From Trichomonas vaginalis G3 (taxonomy: Eukaryota; Parabasalia; Trichomonadida; Trichomonadidae), in contig NC_067206.1 in the NCBI RefSeq assembly GCF_026262505.1, forward strand, positions 13,264,205 through 13,328,204: a DNA stretch of 64,000 nucleotides, read 5' to 3'. Shown here one piece after another: positions 6,383-15,521 of this stretch. A program made the translations under genes and the position numbers. The notes below the pieces were generated by a model. The model saw only the letters and a program-made list of their open reading frames with translations. It was not told the origin of the DNA and ran no database searches. Each line of letters starts with the position of its first letter. The stretch's first letter is position 1.

Positions 6383-9300
6383 ATGTATCGGAAGTTGTCT
6401 AAGTTAGAACACTCGGAAATAAAACAACTTCTTACAGAAGCTAATATAGATGTTGCAAAGCATTACGCAACAAACAAAAAGGCACTCGCTGACATCCTCA
6501 ATGACTATAATGGTGCAATAAGTTATGATAGAATTCATGAGTTCATAAAGCCGCAACGCGGCGAGGACGAAGTCCATGCAATAGCATTTCCTTTAAATGA
6601 CGTTGCTATTGACTTATATCATAGACGTTCAGTACCTCATGAAGTAAGAAGAGAAATGTTTGACATAACAAATGCAAACGTTGATGAAACAAGAAGAAGA
6701 GACGACACACTGAAACAACAGAGAAGAGAGATGTTTAAGAGCGCTATAGAACAAGTTCGCAAAGCTAACAATGTCATTCGTTCCATTGACGACAAACCAA
6801 AAGAAGGTGAGAGATGGTTAAAGAAAGATGAAGAGAATAGGAAGAGAAATGTGAAGTCAGGCAATAGACTCATTGACTTTAACATCGAAGCTTTAGATGA
6901 ACCAAACAGAGACTACTTACACAAACATTTCGGTAAGGTTTTCATGAGACTCTTAGAGAAAATTAAAATAAACTCACAACAGAGATGGATGGTATGTTAT
7001 AAACTTGGTGGAAAGTATGAATGTTCTACGTTAAACCTCAATAATATTGGAACATTACTACATCAGCTCTTGAAGGAGAACTTTATATCAGAGATAGAAG
7101 CAAATGCTGCAGGTATTGTTGAAATGCACTATGACTTCTTCTTGACAAACATAAAGAATCTTACCGAAATAAAGATGTATGATTTAACAGAATATGAAGG
7201 CTTAACGATGTCAGATGTAAAGAAAGGCAAACCAAAAAAGAGACCATATAGAGATGAAAGCACACTGACAAATGACCAGAAAGCCATTTTGGAAGCTCTT
7301 AAGCAAACAGGAAACCCAGCACTTATAGAAAGCTTTTGGAAAGATAATGGTGAAAAGAAGTTTTATAAGAAGAGAAGCGGTCAGTTCTGGAAGTATCTTT
7401 GCACATTACCTATAAATCTTGAACGCTACCAAATCTTCAATGAACTGAACAAAAGAACTGCAACACTTATGACAGAAGACAATTGTTTCGTTTATGCTTG
7501 CATTCAGGCTGGAGTAAATGAAGAAACTATTGACCACATGAGAGAAGTCATTCGTGTTAGAGACTTTCCTCAAAGTAAAGTACAAGAAATTTCTGACACA
7601 ACAGGTATAGCATTTAATGTTACCATTGGTTATTTCAATGACTCAAGACATAATGAAATAAAGAGATACATACCAAAAGAATGTGAAACTGTTAGAACTA
7701 TTGACTTACTTCTTGTTGAAGACCACTACATGCTAAACGAAAGATTACCAATGACAACATATTTCATTCGCAACTATATAGAAATCTTGAAGGAGTGTGG
7801 TGGAATGAACATTGAAAAACAAATGAAGATTTATACAAAGAGAGAAGATAAATATGTAGTTCGTTATGATAGAACAACACCGTTATGGGATGTTATGAAA
7901 ACATTGTGGGAGTGCAAATATTTCGAACCTATTTCTTATGGAGAACTTTTCACATATACGACTGATTTATATAAACAGAACCTTGCACCATTTAAAGATT
8001 TGACGTATGCTCCAAAGTATTGTGTACAACTGAAGAAGAAAGCAGAGTCAAAAGAAGTAAATAAAAATAAGTGCAAGTTCATTCCTGAGCACGTTTTCTT
8101 TGCTGACTTTGAGTGTAGCACAGACGGCTTTCATAAAGCTTTTAACATCTGTTATGACAGTGAAGATGGTTCAGTGAGTGAAAGCATATGGGGTCAGAAC
8201 TGTGCAACAGAATTTTTGGAGCGACTTCCTGACAAGAGTTTAATATATTTCCATAACCTCAGCTATGATATAAACTTCATCTTAAGACACATGACAGAAG
8301 TGAAAGGAACTCCCATCATTAAAGGTTCACGAACAATGCAAATAACTGGCTTATATAAAGGAAGGGCAATTATTATAAAAGACTCTTACAGTGTTATAAA
8401 TAAGAAACTTAAACTATTTCCTGCTATGTTTAACTTACAAACAGGACCGAAAGAAGTATTTCCATACAACTACTACAGCAGTGTTTTGTTAGCAAATGAC
8501 AACAGAACTGGTGTCATTTCTGAAGCATGTAAGTTTATCCGGGATGCAGATACATTCATGAAAAACATAGATTCCATCAAAGGTTGCAGAATAGATGAAA
8601 ACCACTTCGACTTAGAAAAATATAGCACATTCTATTGCAAACAAGATGTAAGAATTTTAAGAGAAGGTTTTGTTAAGTTCCGCAATGACATATTGAAAGA
8701 GTTTGATTTAAACGTATATGACTACGTTAGTATTTGTTCTATTGCTAACAAATTGTTTGAGAACAGAGTGTACTTCCCGAATGGAAATTTATATGACCTC
8801 TCAAATAAACCAAGAGAATTTATTTCGAGATGCATTCAAGGTGGAAGATGTATGCTGTCAGATAACATGAAACAAAAGAGCGAAAAGAAACTCATTGCTG
8901 ACTTCGACGCTGTTTCATTATATCCATCAGCTATAGCAAGACTTTATACTTTAGAAGGAATTCCAAAGGTTATGAAGGATGAGATGCTAAGCACAGAGTA
9001 TCTCATGAGACATTTATTCGATGACGACCAAAAGGAACCCATTGGTGAAAAGTTTATGTCCGGCTTCTTTGTTCTCATTAAGATAACAGAGATTGGAATA
9101 CATAGACACTTTCCTTTAATAGTTTGTGACCCTGAACTAAATCCAGAACTTAACGTTCCCAGAAGTTCAACACTTGCTGTTTAATGTATGTTGACCATAT
9201 AACATTACAAGACCTCATAAAATATCAAGGTGTCAAATGTGAAGTGTTGCAAGGATACTATTACGATGGAAACAGAGATATTAGAATAAGAGATGAAGTA

Positions 9301-10160
9301 AAGAAGTTGTTTGAGTTAAGGTTAAAGTATAAGAAAGAAGGAAATCCTTTGCAAGAAAATATAAAGCTCATTCTGAACAGTATTTATGGCAAAACTATTC
9401 TATCTCCTATTGAGTCAAAATAACCATAGTAAATGACAAAGATGCTATAAGATATGCCATCAGAAACTACAACCATATAGTGAAGTTCGAAGGTTTGGAT
9501 GGTTCAGATAAAACTATTTTCAAGCTAACGAAAAGCATTTGCAGACACTTTAACTTCTGTCCACTTGGTGTTAACATTCTGTCTATGTCGAAGAGAATAA
9601 TGTGTGAAGTATTCTGTACTGCTGAAGATATGGGTCTTCAAATATTTTACCAGGACTGCGATAGCATGCATATTTTCAATGAAGACATCCCACTGTTAGC
9701 TCAGGAATTTCAGAAGAGATACGGTAGAGAACTTATTGGTAAAACATTAGGTCAGTTCCATTCTGACTTCGCAGAAATAACACCTGGAAAACAAAGTTTA
9801 GCATACAAGTCAATATTTTGTGGAAAGAAGACTTACATAGACTTACTCACGAATGATTTAAATGAAGTTGCATTTCATGCACGTTGTAAAGGTGTAAAAC
9901 AAGACGTTCTTGCTTTAACAGCTAATGAAATGTTTCCTGAAGCTATACAATGCTATTACAATGAAGATAAGAACATTCACATACCTGTTGGAACATATGA
10001 CAAAGACTCTGAGTTCAGTTTAATGAAACTTTACAAAGCACTTCATGATGGTCAAGAGATTGGATTTGACTTATGTAAGTCTTCTAGTCCTTGCTTTGCT
10101 GAAAAGTTTAACTTCTCAATAACGACTAAAACAAGCTTTATTCGTAAGTTGAAGTTCTGA
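6383..10160 (+). pseudogene. polB: protein-primed DNA polymerase B, copy B
   Basis: This is the replicative polymerase of Polintons. Visible parts in order: a long N-terminal region containing a double-hairpin insert (6550-6575), an exonuclease domain (FADFECSTDG, FHNLSYDINF), motif A DFDAVSLYPSA, motif B NSIYGK and motif C YQDCDSMH. It is nearly identical to the 1281-residue frame of copy D (46693-50538). This copy is a fossil with about two breaks. It is divergent from the 157-residue gene and convergent with the structural gene at 10258-11114. Confidence 0.92.
6550..6575. repeat. GC-rich double-hairpin element (in frame, polymerase)
   Basis: The same 26 bases as 3175-3200, here read in the N-terminal region of DNA polymerase B as KPQRGEDEVH. 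Two unrelated genes thus share one short insert in the same reading frame. Confidence 0.85.
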
Positions 10161-10257
10161 GGTCATTTATTTTTGTCAGCAATGAGGTCATGAATGAGGT
10201 CATTTAATTTTGTCAGAAATGAGGTCATTCGTGATAAAAATAAAACTAGCGTAGATT

Positions 10258-11114
10258 TTACAATACAGCAATTGTAGAGTTTAAGAGTTGTGCTTCAATG
10301 TAGAGACAGTCCTTATGGTCTGGAGGTAAGAACACTGGGCAGTTATGGTCATGAGTGGAGAACATGTCTATCCAAAACTCACGATTGAAGCCAGTTAATT
10401 TATAGTATTTAGGGTTAGGAAGTGGTGAAGTTCTTGTATGACCAATGAACTCATTTCAACTCCCTTACTTAAGTTTGAATATAATATAGCTTGCTTTCTA
10501 TCCCAAATGCCAGGTGTTACAATCTTTGAAAATTCATTTTTCCTCGGAAGCATTGCATCATAATTGAAAACATTCTTGAAGTCTTCATTAGGTTCAGAGA
10601 TTTGAAACCTTATACGTAATGGATTTTCTTTCTCTTTAGCTACTTCATTGAATGGTGAATATATAACAAACTGACAGTCATGAGTTCCATCTTCATTTTC
10701 ATTAAATTCATAATGAAAGTCTATAAGTTGTGGCCGACTACCTTCTTCCTTCAGTTGTGCAAGAAACTCACGTAAAGGCTGTAAAGTTTGTACTTCAATG
10801 TTGAACTTTTTCTCGAACATTTCATTAAATGAAATCATACATTGCAACAATGTTGTATCGTCTTTAAAGTATTTGTATATGTGAATGTTTTGGGCGCTTA
10901 AAGACTGTTCGTCATTTTCTATCTCGACTTGAAGTATAAAGTCAACCTTTCTGAAAGCACGTGTTATATACATAGATGTTATGCCAATGTACTTCTCTTC
11001 ATTTATGTTCACAATCCAGTCTGTTGGAAACTTAAACGTTACTCTGTTCCCCTTTATTTTGACGTCAGGGTTTTCACTACTGAACGCAACAGTTAAAGGT
11101 ATTTGTCTATACAT
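10258..11114 (-). pseudogene. candidate minor capsid protein, copy B
   Basis: A relative of the 293-residue protein at 2183-3064: it has the shared FKFPTDW...YIGITSMYITRAFRK block near residues 28-55, and its family ends in LPPDGKDCLYIEAQLLNS. By order (polymerase, this gene, small basic protein, capsid) it sits among virion genes. The copy is a fossil with about one break; the matching copy D gene is 45757-46611. The structural role is inferred from family sharing and context, not from a recognised fold. Confidence 0.65.
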
Positions 11115-11138
11115 TTAATTCGGATAAAAATAAACCAT

Positions 11139-11414
11139 TTACTCTTTCTTTGCTTCAGCTTCTTTAGCTTTTGCTTCAGCTTCTTTAGCTTTTGCTTCTT
11201 CTCTAGCTTTTTTCGCCAGCAAACGTGGGTTCTTCTGTCTTCCAGCAGCTAATGCAGCTAGTTGTTTTTCACTAAGTTTTCTCTTTGGTCTCTCTGGCTT
11301 TTGTTCTTGTTTTTGTTCCTTCAGTTCGGATAAAATTTGCTCGCGAATTTCTTTCTTCAATGCTTCAACATCTATGACCCCTTGGGTCTTGTCCATATGA
11401 CTTGTCTGAGTCAT
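11139..11414 (-). CDS. 91-residue basic Lys/Glu/Ala-rich protein
   Basis: The middle is strongly basic (RPKRKLSEKQLAALAAGRQK), a pattern seen in small virion or DNA-binding proteins of large DNA viruses. The C-terminal 25 residues are tandem AKEAEAK-type repeats that should form a charged helix. It is divergent from the 142-residue gene with 45 bases between starts. Copy D has a relative at 45474 with a different tail. DNA or capsid binding is a guess from charge. Confidence 0.6.
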   Translation of the reverse strand: MTQTSHMDKTQGVIDVEALKKEIREQILSELKEQKQEQKPERPKRKLSEKQLAALAAGRQKNPRLLAKKAREEAKAKEAEAKAKEAEAKKE

Positions 11415-11459
11415 TTGACTGCAGATAAAAAATAAAATTAAAACTTTAACCGATGTAAA

Positions 11460-11888
11460 ATGAGCTTGTCAAAATCAGAGCGAGAGTCTATTATATTAAA
11501 TGACGCAAGAGGAATACAACATCCTTTCTATTATGTAAGTCAGAGTAAAGATGGTAAAATATACGTAAGAAAAAGAAAGGTTCCATTAGCGAATGCAGAG
11601 AGTGACAACATTAAGGTGCATAGCACCGAGGGTGAAGCCCATATAAAACCTTCTATTCAAACTGAAAAGTCAATAGAACAAGAAGAAAAGAAGCCAGATG
11701 TTCTTTCAATAACGAACCAAGAGCTTATTGCAAAGTTCGTGAATTTCATTGAAAAACAAACCGAGTCAAAGAACCCTGACCCGCCAGTGAAAGAAGTTGA
11801 GACAAAAGAGAATGTACAGTTCATTGAAAATGTCAAGAAACAACTTCCACCACGAATGCCAAGAAGAAGAGTGAGAATAATGAAGTAA
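11460..11888 (+). CDS. 142-residue protein with GxxxPxFY-KDG domain
   Basis: Residues 5-45 form a small domain (IILNDARGIQHPFYYVSQ, SKDGKIYVRKRKVPL) that is also present in the 80-residue protein at 14026-14268 and, more weakly, in the copy C protein at 39621-40187. A double-hairpin insert (11615-11640) encodes VHSTEGEA in the linker. The tail is basic (PRMPRRRVRIMK). It lies just upstream of the capsid gene on the same strand. Function unknown; a virion accessory role is likely from position. Confidence 0.65.
   Translation: MSLSKSERESIILNDARGIQHPFYYVSQSKDGKIYVRKRKVPLANAESDNIKVHSTEGEAHIKPSIQTEKSIEQEEKKPDVLSITNQELIAKFVNFIEKQTESKNPDPPVKEVETKENVQFIENVKKQLPPRMPRRRVRIMK
11615..11640. repeat. GC-rich double-hairpin element (in frame)
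   Basis: GGTGC-ata-GCACC, two bases, then GGGT-gaa-GCCC. The layout is the same as 3175-3200 with different stem bases. The matching region of copy D (about 45240-45275) holds a rearranged GC-rich version. Confidence 0.75.
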
Positions 11889-11915
11889 ATAGATATTTTT
11901 ATCCGAAGTAAATAC

Positions 11916-13488
11916 ATGCAGAACGAACAGTTAAACGAATTTACTCCAGCAGAGCATATTCATCAGATTCGCTCATATTTCGATATCATAGACAATGCAG
12001 TTCAAATTGGTGACACTAATAGAAAATATTCTGACGCAAAGATTCCATCACAACCTGGAACTGCTAAAGATAACACATGGGTAACATTCAATCTCTCACC
12101 TCCTGGTGAAAATATGTTGGACCTTTACAATACATTCATTACGTATAAAATGGAAGGTCAATTTATTGTAGATAAAGAAATTGGTTCAGGTTCCGATAAA
12201 ACAAACCCACCAGGATTTTGGATTGGTTTCGATGACGCTTTCTATGCAGTTGCTGGATATCAAATCCTTGCAAATGGTCGTATCGTATATTCTCAAGACA
12301 ACGCAAGAGAAGAAGCATATATAACTTCAAAACTCACAAACTACCGAACAAATAAAGAAAGTAGATGTTTTCTCAAAGACTCGACATGAAGATGTATGGA
12401 GTCATTCGGGAACATGCAGAACAGGACAAATTGTTAGTGGTCCAATTACAGCAGGAAAATCATTTGATTTTAAGCTTCGTTTAAGAATTCCTGTTAGAAG
12501 ATTCCTTCCATTAGAAGCTATTCGATTTATTCCAGCTTTTGCAGGAAACATTCAGCTTAAAGTAAAGTTCAGTAGCGACGCCTACAATGCACATCATATC
12601 TGTAAATGATATCATTGCTTTCAATCCAACTCTTAAAGTTGCATTTGCTTCAGATTCAAATCCACCGACAAATAAATTTGTTCCATGGAATGAACCATTC
12701 ACTATGATAACGAAGGCAGTAGAAGCTAGTGGAACAGTTACTATTACAACTGTAACCCAGCAACTATTTCGAACAAAGATGGATTTTAATGAATGTTTCA
12801 TTCATCCAAAGTCATTCTCTTTAGACCCTAACATTTATACAGAACTTGTAGAACATTATACAAACGAGGCTTTATGTTTTCCTGTTAAAGTTATGGATTG
12901 GATTCCTATGGACGGTTCATTCTCAAAGAATACAGATAGTTCAAGTGCAACATTTACAGCAGCTTATACGCCTATTAATGTTAAAAGTATTTGGGCACTA
13001 TTTAGAAAGAAAGACAACTATTATGTTAATTTTGAAACCCTAAGTTTAAATATCTTCAGCTTTCCATGGGAGCTTATGGAAATATACCTGCAGAACCTGA
13101 AAAATCATATGGACCTGTATTTTATGAAATGGTTGCGAACGCCTGCAATACAAACAATGATATGATAGGATTTAATGAAGATGTTATGAGGTCATTGGTG
13201 GATGATGGTAGTGTGGAACATAAATGGGATAGCTATGACAACACACATTTCTTATGTGGTTTTCCAACAGAAGTGGACTTTTGCTTCCAGCAAGGTCAAA
13301 CATCTACTGCTCCAATAACATACAAATTGTCTGTTAAAGGACCTATTGAACTAGCAACTGAAAATGTACCAAAGCCACTTATTGGATTTATGAGGGATTG
13401 TTGCTTTGCCATTCAGGTGCGTGCTAATGGAATCCCAATAATAAGATTAGATGACTATAACTTAGCTACGGACGACAGTGAGGAATAA
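11916..13488 (+). pseudogene. candidate major capsid protein, copy B
   Basis: The largest structural gene of this half, about 520 residues in the family. It is rich in beta-type sequence, with a block LRIPVRRFLPLEAIRFIPAF that is matched by LRVPLSSFLIFRFLRYLPNW in the copy C gene at 21919-23521. Both lie with other virion genes, as expected for the double-jelly-roll capsid protein of Polintons. Copy D's gene is 43396-44969. This copy is a fossil with about three breaks. The capsid call rests on size, composition, position and the match between subfamilies. Confidence 0.65.
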
Positions 13489-13518
13489 AGGATGAACGTT
13501 TATTTTTAAAGCTTATAA

Positions 13519-13977
13519 ATGAGTTCTTCATCAAGCTCTCGTGAACCTTCACCATCTATGAAACAAACTTTACCAAACGATTATGGAGCACCTATTGAAT
13601 ATTTCTTACGAGCTGCACAATGGCAAAGAGCAGTCTCACCAAGGTTAGGTGTTCCACCAGCTCCTGTCAAAAATAGCATTTGGTCAAGTCCTTATATAAG
13701 ATATGGTCTCCCACTAGGTTTGCTAGCTACAGCAGGAGCAGTTATGATGTTGAAAAGAAATAAAGCAAATGTTGTAAATAATACTGAAGTAGCTGAAGTT
13801 AAACAAACTCCAACACCTTTGCCAAAACCAACGCCTTCACAAGCAAAACCTTCAATGACTCCTGAACCTATGGAAGTACAAACTCCTGTTCAAAAGTCAA
13901 CTCCTAAACCGACTCCAACATTTAAACCAGAACCTACTCCTCAAATAAATCGTAAAACTCCTGCGTTTCCTTACTGA
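13519..13977 (+). CDS. 152-residue membrane-anchored Pro/Thr-rich protein
   Basis: A Ser-rich start is followed by one clear membrane segment at about residues 63-78 (YGLPLGLLATAGAVMML) closed by basic residues, then a 70-residue tail of Pro-Thr repeats (TPKPTPTF). Copy D (42925-43365) has fewer PTP units, so the tail varies in length by slippage. It follows the capsid gene by 30 bases on the same strand. A virion membrane or spike-stalk protein is possible, but no homology is recognised. Confidence 0.65.
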   Translation: MSSSSSSREPSPSMKQTLPNDYGAPIEYFLRAAQWQRAVSPRLGVPPAPVKNSIWSSPYIRYGLPLGLLATAGAVMMLKRNKANVVNNTEVAEVKQTPTPLPKPTPSQAKPSMTPEPMEVQTPVQKSTPKPTPTFKPEPTPQINRKTPAFPY

Positions 13978-14025
13978 AAAAATAACGTTATTTTTATTTA
14001 ATATTAAAATTTTTATTTGATTGAA

Positions 14026-14268
14026 ATGACAAATAAAGTCACTGAAGCAATGAAACAAAAGTTTTTGGTAGAATACATTAAATCAGGAACTATTCCAGAA
14101 GGTTTTTACATTCATACTATGAAGGATGGTAGAGTTCAGTTTAGAAAGATAAAGCAACCATTAGATAAAGAAGGAATTTTGAGAAAGATTAAACTTCATG
14201 AGGACAACATTGCTGAACTTAGGAAGAAGTTAGAAGAGTTGGAGAAAGCAGACGACAGTGAGGAATAA
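14026..14268 (+). CDS. 80-residue protein, GxxxPxFY-KDG domain plus coiled coil
   Basis: The N-terminal half has the small domain shared with 11460-11888 (YIKSGTIPEGFYIHTMKDG, then VQFRKIKQPL). The C-terminal half is a short coiled coil (NIAELRKKLEELEK). The start at 14026 is the first ATG in frame. A near-identical copy is at 42639-42875 apart from the last residues, which in this copy match the end of the capsid gene (DDSEE). Function unknown. Confidence 0.65.
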   Translation: MTNKVTEAMKQKFLVEYIKSGTIPEGFYIHTMKDGRVQFRKIKQPLDKEGILRKIKLHEDNIAELRKKLEELEKADDSEE

Positions 14269-14280
14269 AGCAATGAATTC

Positions 14281-14345
14281 AACAAGGTTAGAAATGAGGG
14301 TAGAAATGAGGTTAGATCTACCCTTCTACCCTAAATATATTTTTG
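14281..14345. repeat. iteron-palindrome spacer module (GGTTAGA/GGGTAGA words)
   Basis: GGTTAGAAATGA, GGGTAGAAATGA and GGTTAGA words lead to a dyad at GATC, then inverted TACCC words and TAAATATATTTTTG. The layout matches 3829-3895 with different words. Confidence 0.6.
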
Positions 14346-14420
14346 GGCTATGTTTTCATACGTGTGAGGGTGGTGATATCATTAATTTTTAAGTTTATTT
14401 TTTATTTTATTTTTATATAA

Positions 14421-14741
14421 ATGACGAAAACTATTGAGATAACAAACTACAACGGTCATGAGTTCAAGAATTTGTTCTTCGTTCCTCGTGAAAATACATT
14501 CTATCAGATACGAGGGAGAAAGGGTAAAGTTAGTTTGAGCGTTTATGAAGGAATGAAGAATGGAAAGTTTATACAAGCATACGATACAAACGGTAAACGT
14601 GTTTCATTAGCTTTGTCAAAACTTACTAACATTCATTTTGACAGTGATTTTGACCTATATGAAGAAGAAAGTGAGTCAGAAGATTATGAGCTGTTATGTG
14701 AAGCACAGCAATGGGAGGAGTTGCAATACTTTTGTAAGTGA
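14421..14741 (+). CDS. 106-residue terminal-proximal protein, unknown
   Basis: The last gene before the element end, transcribed toward the terminal repeat. A compact N-terminal part of beta type (NTFYQIRGRKGKVSLSVYEG) is followed by an acidic tail (EEESESEDYELL). Copy D's version at 42142-42468 is nearly identical except in the acidic stretch. No domain is recognised. Both copies sit in the same place beside the terminus, so the gene is a stable part of the family. Confidence 0.65.
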   Translation: MTKTIEITNYNGHEFKNLFFVPRENTFYQIRGRKGKVSLSVYEGMKNGKFIQAYDTNGKRVSLALSKLTNIHFDSDFDLYEEESESEDYELLCEAQQWEELQYFCK

Positions 14742-14744
14742 GAA

Positions 14745-14940
14745 CGTTTATTTTTACATTAATGAAGTCGTTTGTGAAAACGTTAGTGAAGTGAAGTGGT
14801 TGGCGGCTTTGTAAATATTTAATGTTAAGTTAGTGTTGTCGTTTGTGTTGTAAAATATACGTTAATGGTTTTGTAAATATTTAAGGTTAAGTGGTGTACG
14901 GAGGCGCGCAGTGCCGCTGTACACCACTTAGGTATACTAA
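14745..14940. repeat. Polinton terminal repeat, copy B right end
   Basis: It matches 4440-4655 and, inverted, 41938-42140. It contains two direct copies of TTTTGTAAATATTTAA and a hairpin at about 14889-14930 with 17-bp arms (AAGTGGTGTACGGAGGC against GCCGCTGTACACCACTT). It ends at ATACTAAC, after which the sequence is non-Polinton. Confidence 0.7.
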
Positions 14941-15004
14941 CTATTGTGATAAAAAATAGAATCCTTGAAACATTCTGATATCTTTTCAATGTTTAAAACG
15001 GATG

Positions 15005-15187
15005 CTAAAAATGTAAAAGAACTTCATCAGTCACTGTGATTTTTTTGAAAAATTTATCCCAATTCAAGCATCCAATTGATCTTTCTGTCATTGTACTTAT
15101 GCATTGATAAAGTTGATTTAATGAATCCGAAGAATAATCATTATGCTTGACTAGTTGAGTTAGTTGATACAGACTGTCGTCAGCCAT
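15005..15187 (-). CDS. 60-residue ORF, possible cut host gene
   Basis: A short frame of unknown function. Its ATG is preceded within a few bases by TCACTTTTTT (15191-15200, minus strand), which fits the core of the T. vaginalis initiator (TCAYTWY). The composition differs from the Polinton genes and it lies between a Polinton end and the MULE gene, so it may be the start of a host gene shortened by the copy B insertion, or a MULE passenger. Confidence 0.35.
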   Translation of the reverse strand: MADDSLYQLTQLVKHNDYSSDSLNQLYQCISTMTERSIGCLNWDKFFKKITVTDEVLLHF

Positions 15188-15236
15188 TTTAAAAAAGTGA
15201 ATAAAATTGTATAGTAAATTATATTTGTGAAATTTG

Positions 15237-15468
15237 TGACGCTACATTCAATCTAAGACCAATATCTCAAAGAATTCCTCATTTAAGTATTACTTTTCAT
15301 TGTTTTTTAAAAAATATCTTTGCTTATTTGTTCACTTTTTTGACATTTATTATATGCTTTTTATCATATTTCCGATGATATGAATATATATTCTATATAA
15401 GAATGACGCTACATTCAATCTAAGACCAATATCTCAAAGAATTCCTCATTTAAGTATTACTTTTCATT
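15237..15468. repeat. two 65-bp direct repeats upstream of the MULE gene
   Basis: 15237-15301 and 15404-15468 are identical by eye (both start TGACGCTACATTC and end ACTTTTCATT), 167 bases apart. They hold TCATTTAAG and TTTCATT motifs. They may be duplicated promoter or subterminal sequence of the MULE element; I found no matching inverted copy downstream. Confidence 0.7.
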
Positions 15469-15509
15469 TTTAATTCAATTTTCGAACGGTTTTCGTAAAT
15501 TTTGCATCA

Positions 15510-15521
15510 TTTCATTTTTTA
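15510..15521 (+). promoter_or_regulatory. initiator-like motif before the MULE transposase
   Basis: TCATTTTTT directly precedes the ATG at 15522. It fits the trichomonad initiator core TCAYTWY, which is typically found within about 20 bases of the start codon. Confidence 0.5.

Larger units (their letters stand above)
4656..14940. mobile_element. Polinton/Maverick copy B, fragment
   Basis: This fragment holds the KilA-N gene (cut at its 5' end by the junction with copy A), a 157-residue protein, DNA polymerase B, structural proteins and the major capsid gene, and ends at the same kind of terminal repeat (about 14745-14940). It is the inverse of the left half of copy D but lacks the primase-helicase found there. 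The rest of the element is expected beyond the left end of copy A, outside the window. It looks broken, with about half a dozen breaks spread over the polymerase, capsid and one structural gene. Confidence 0.78.
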
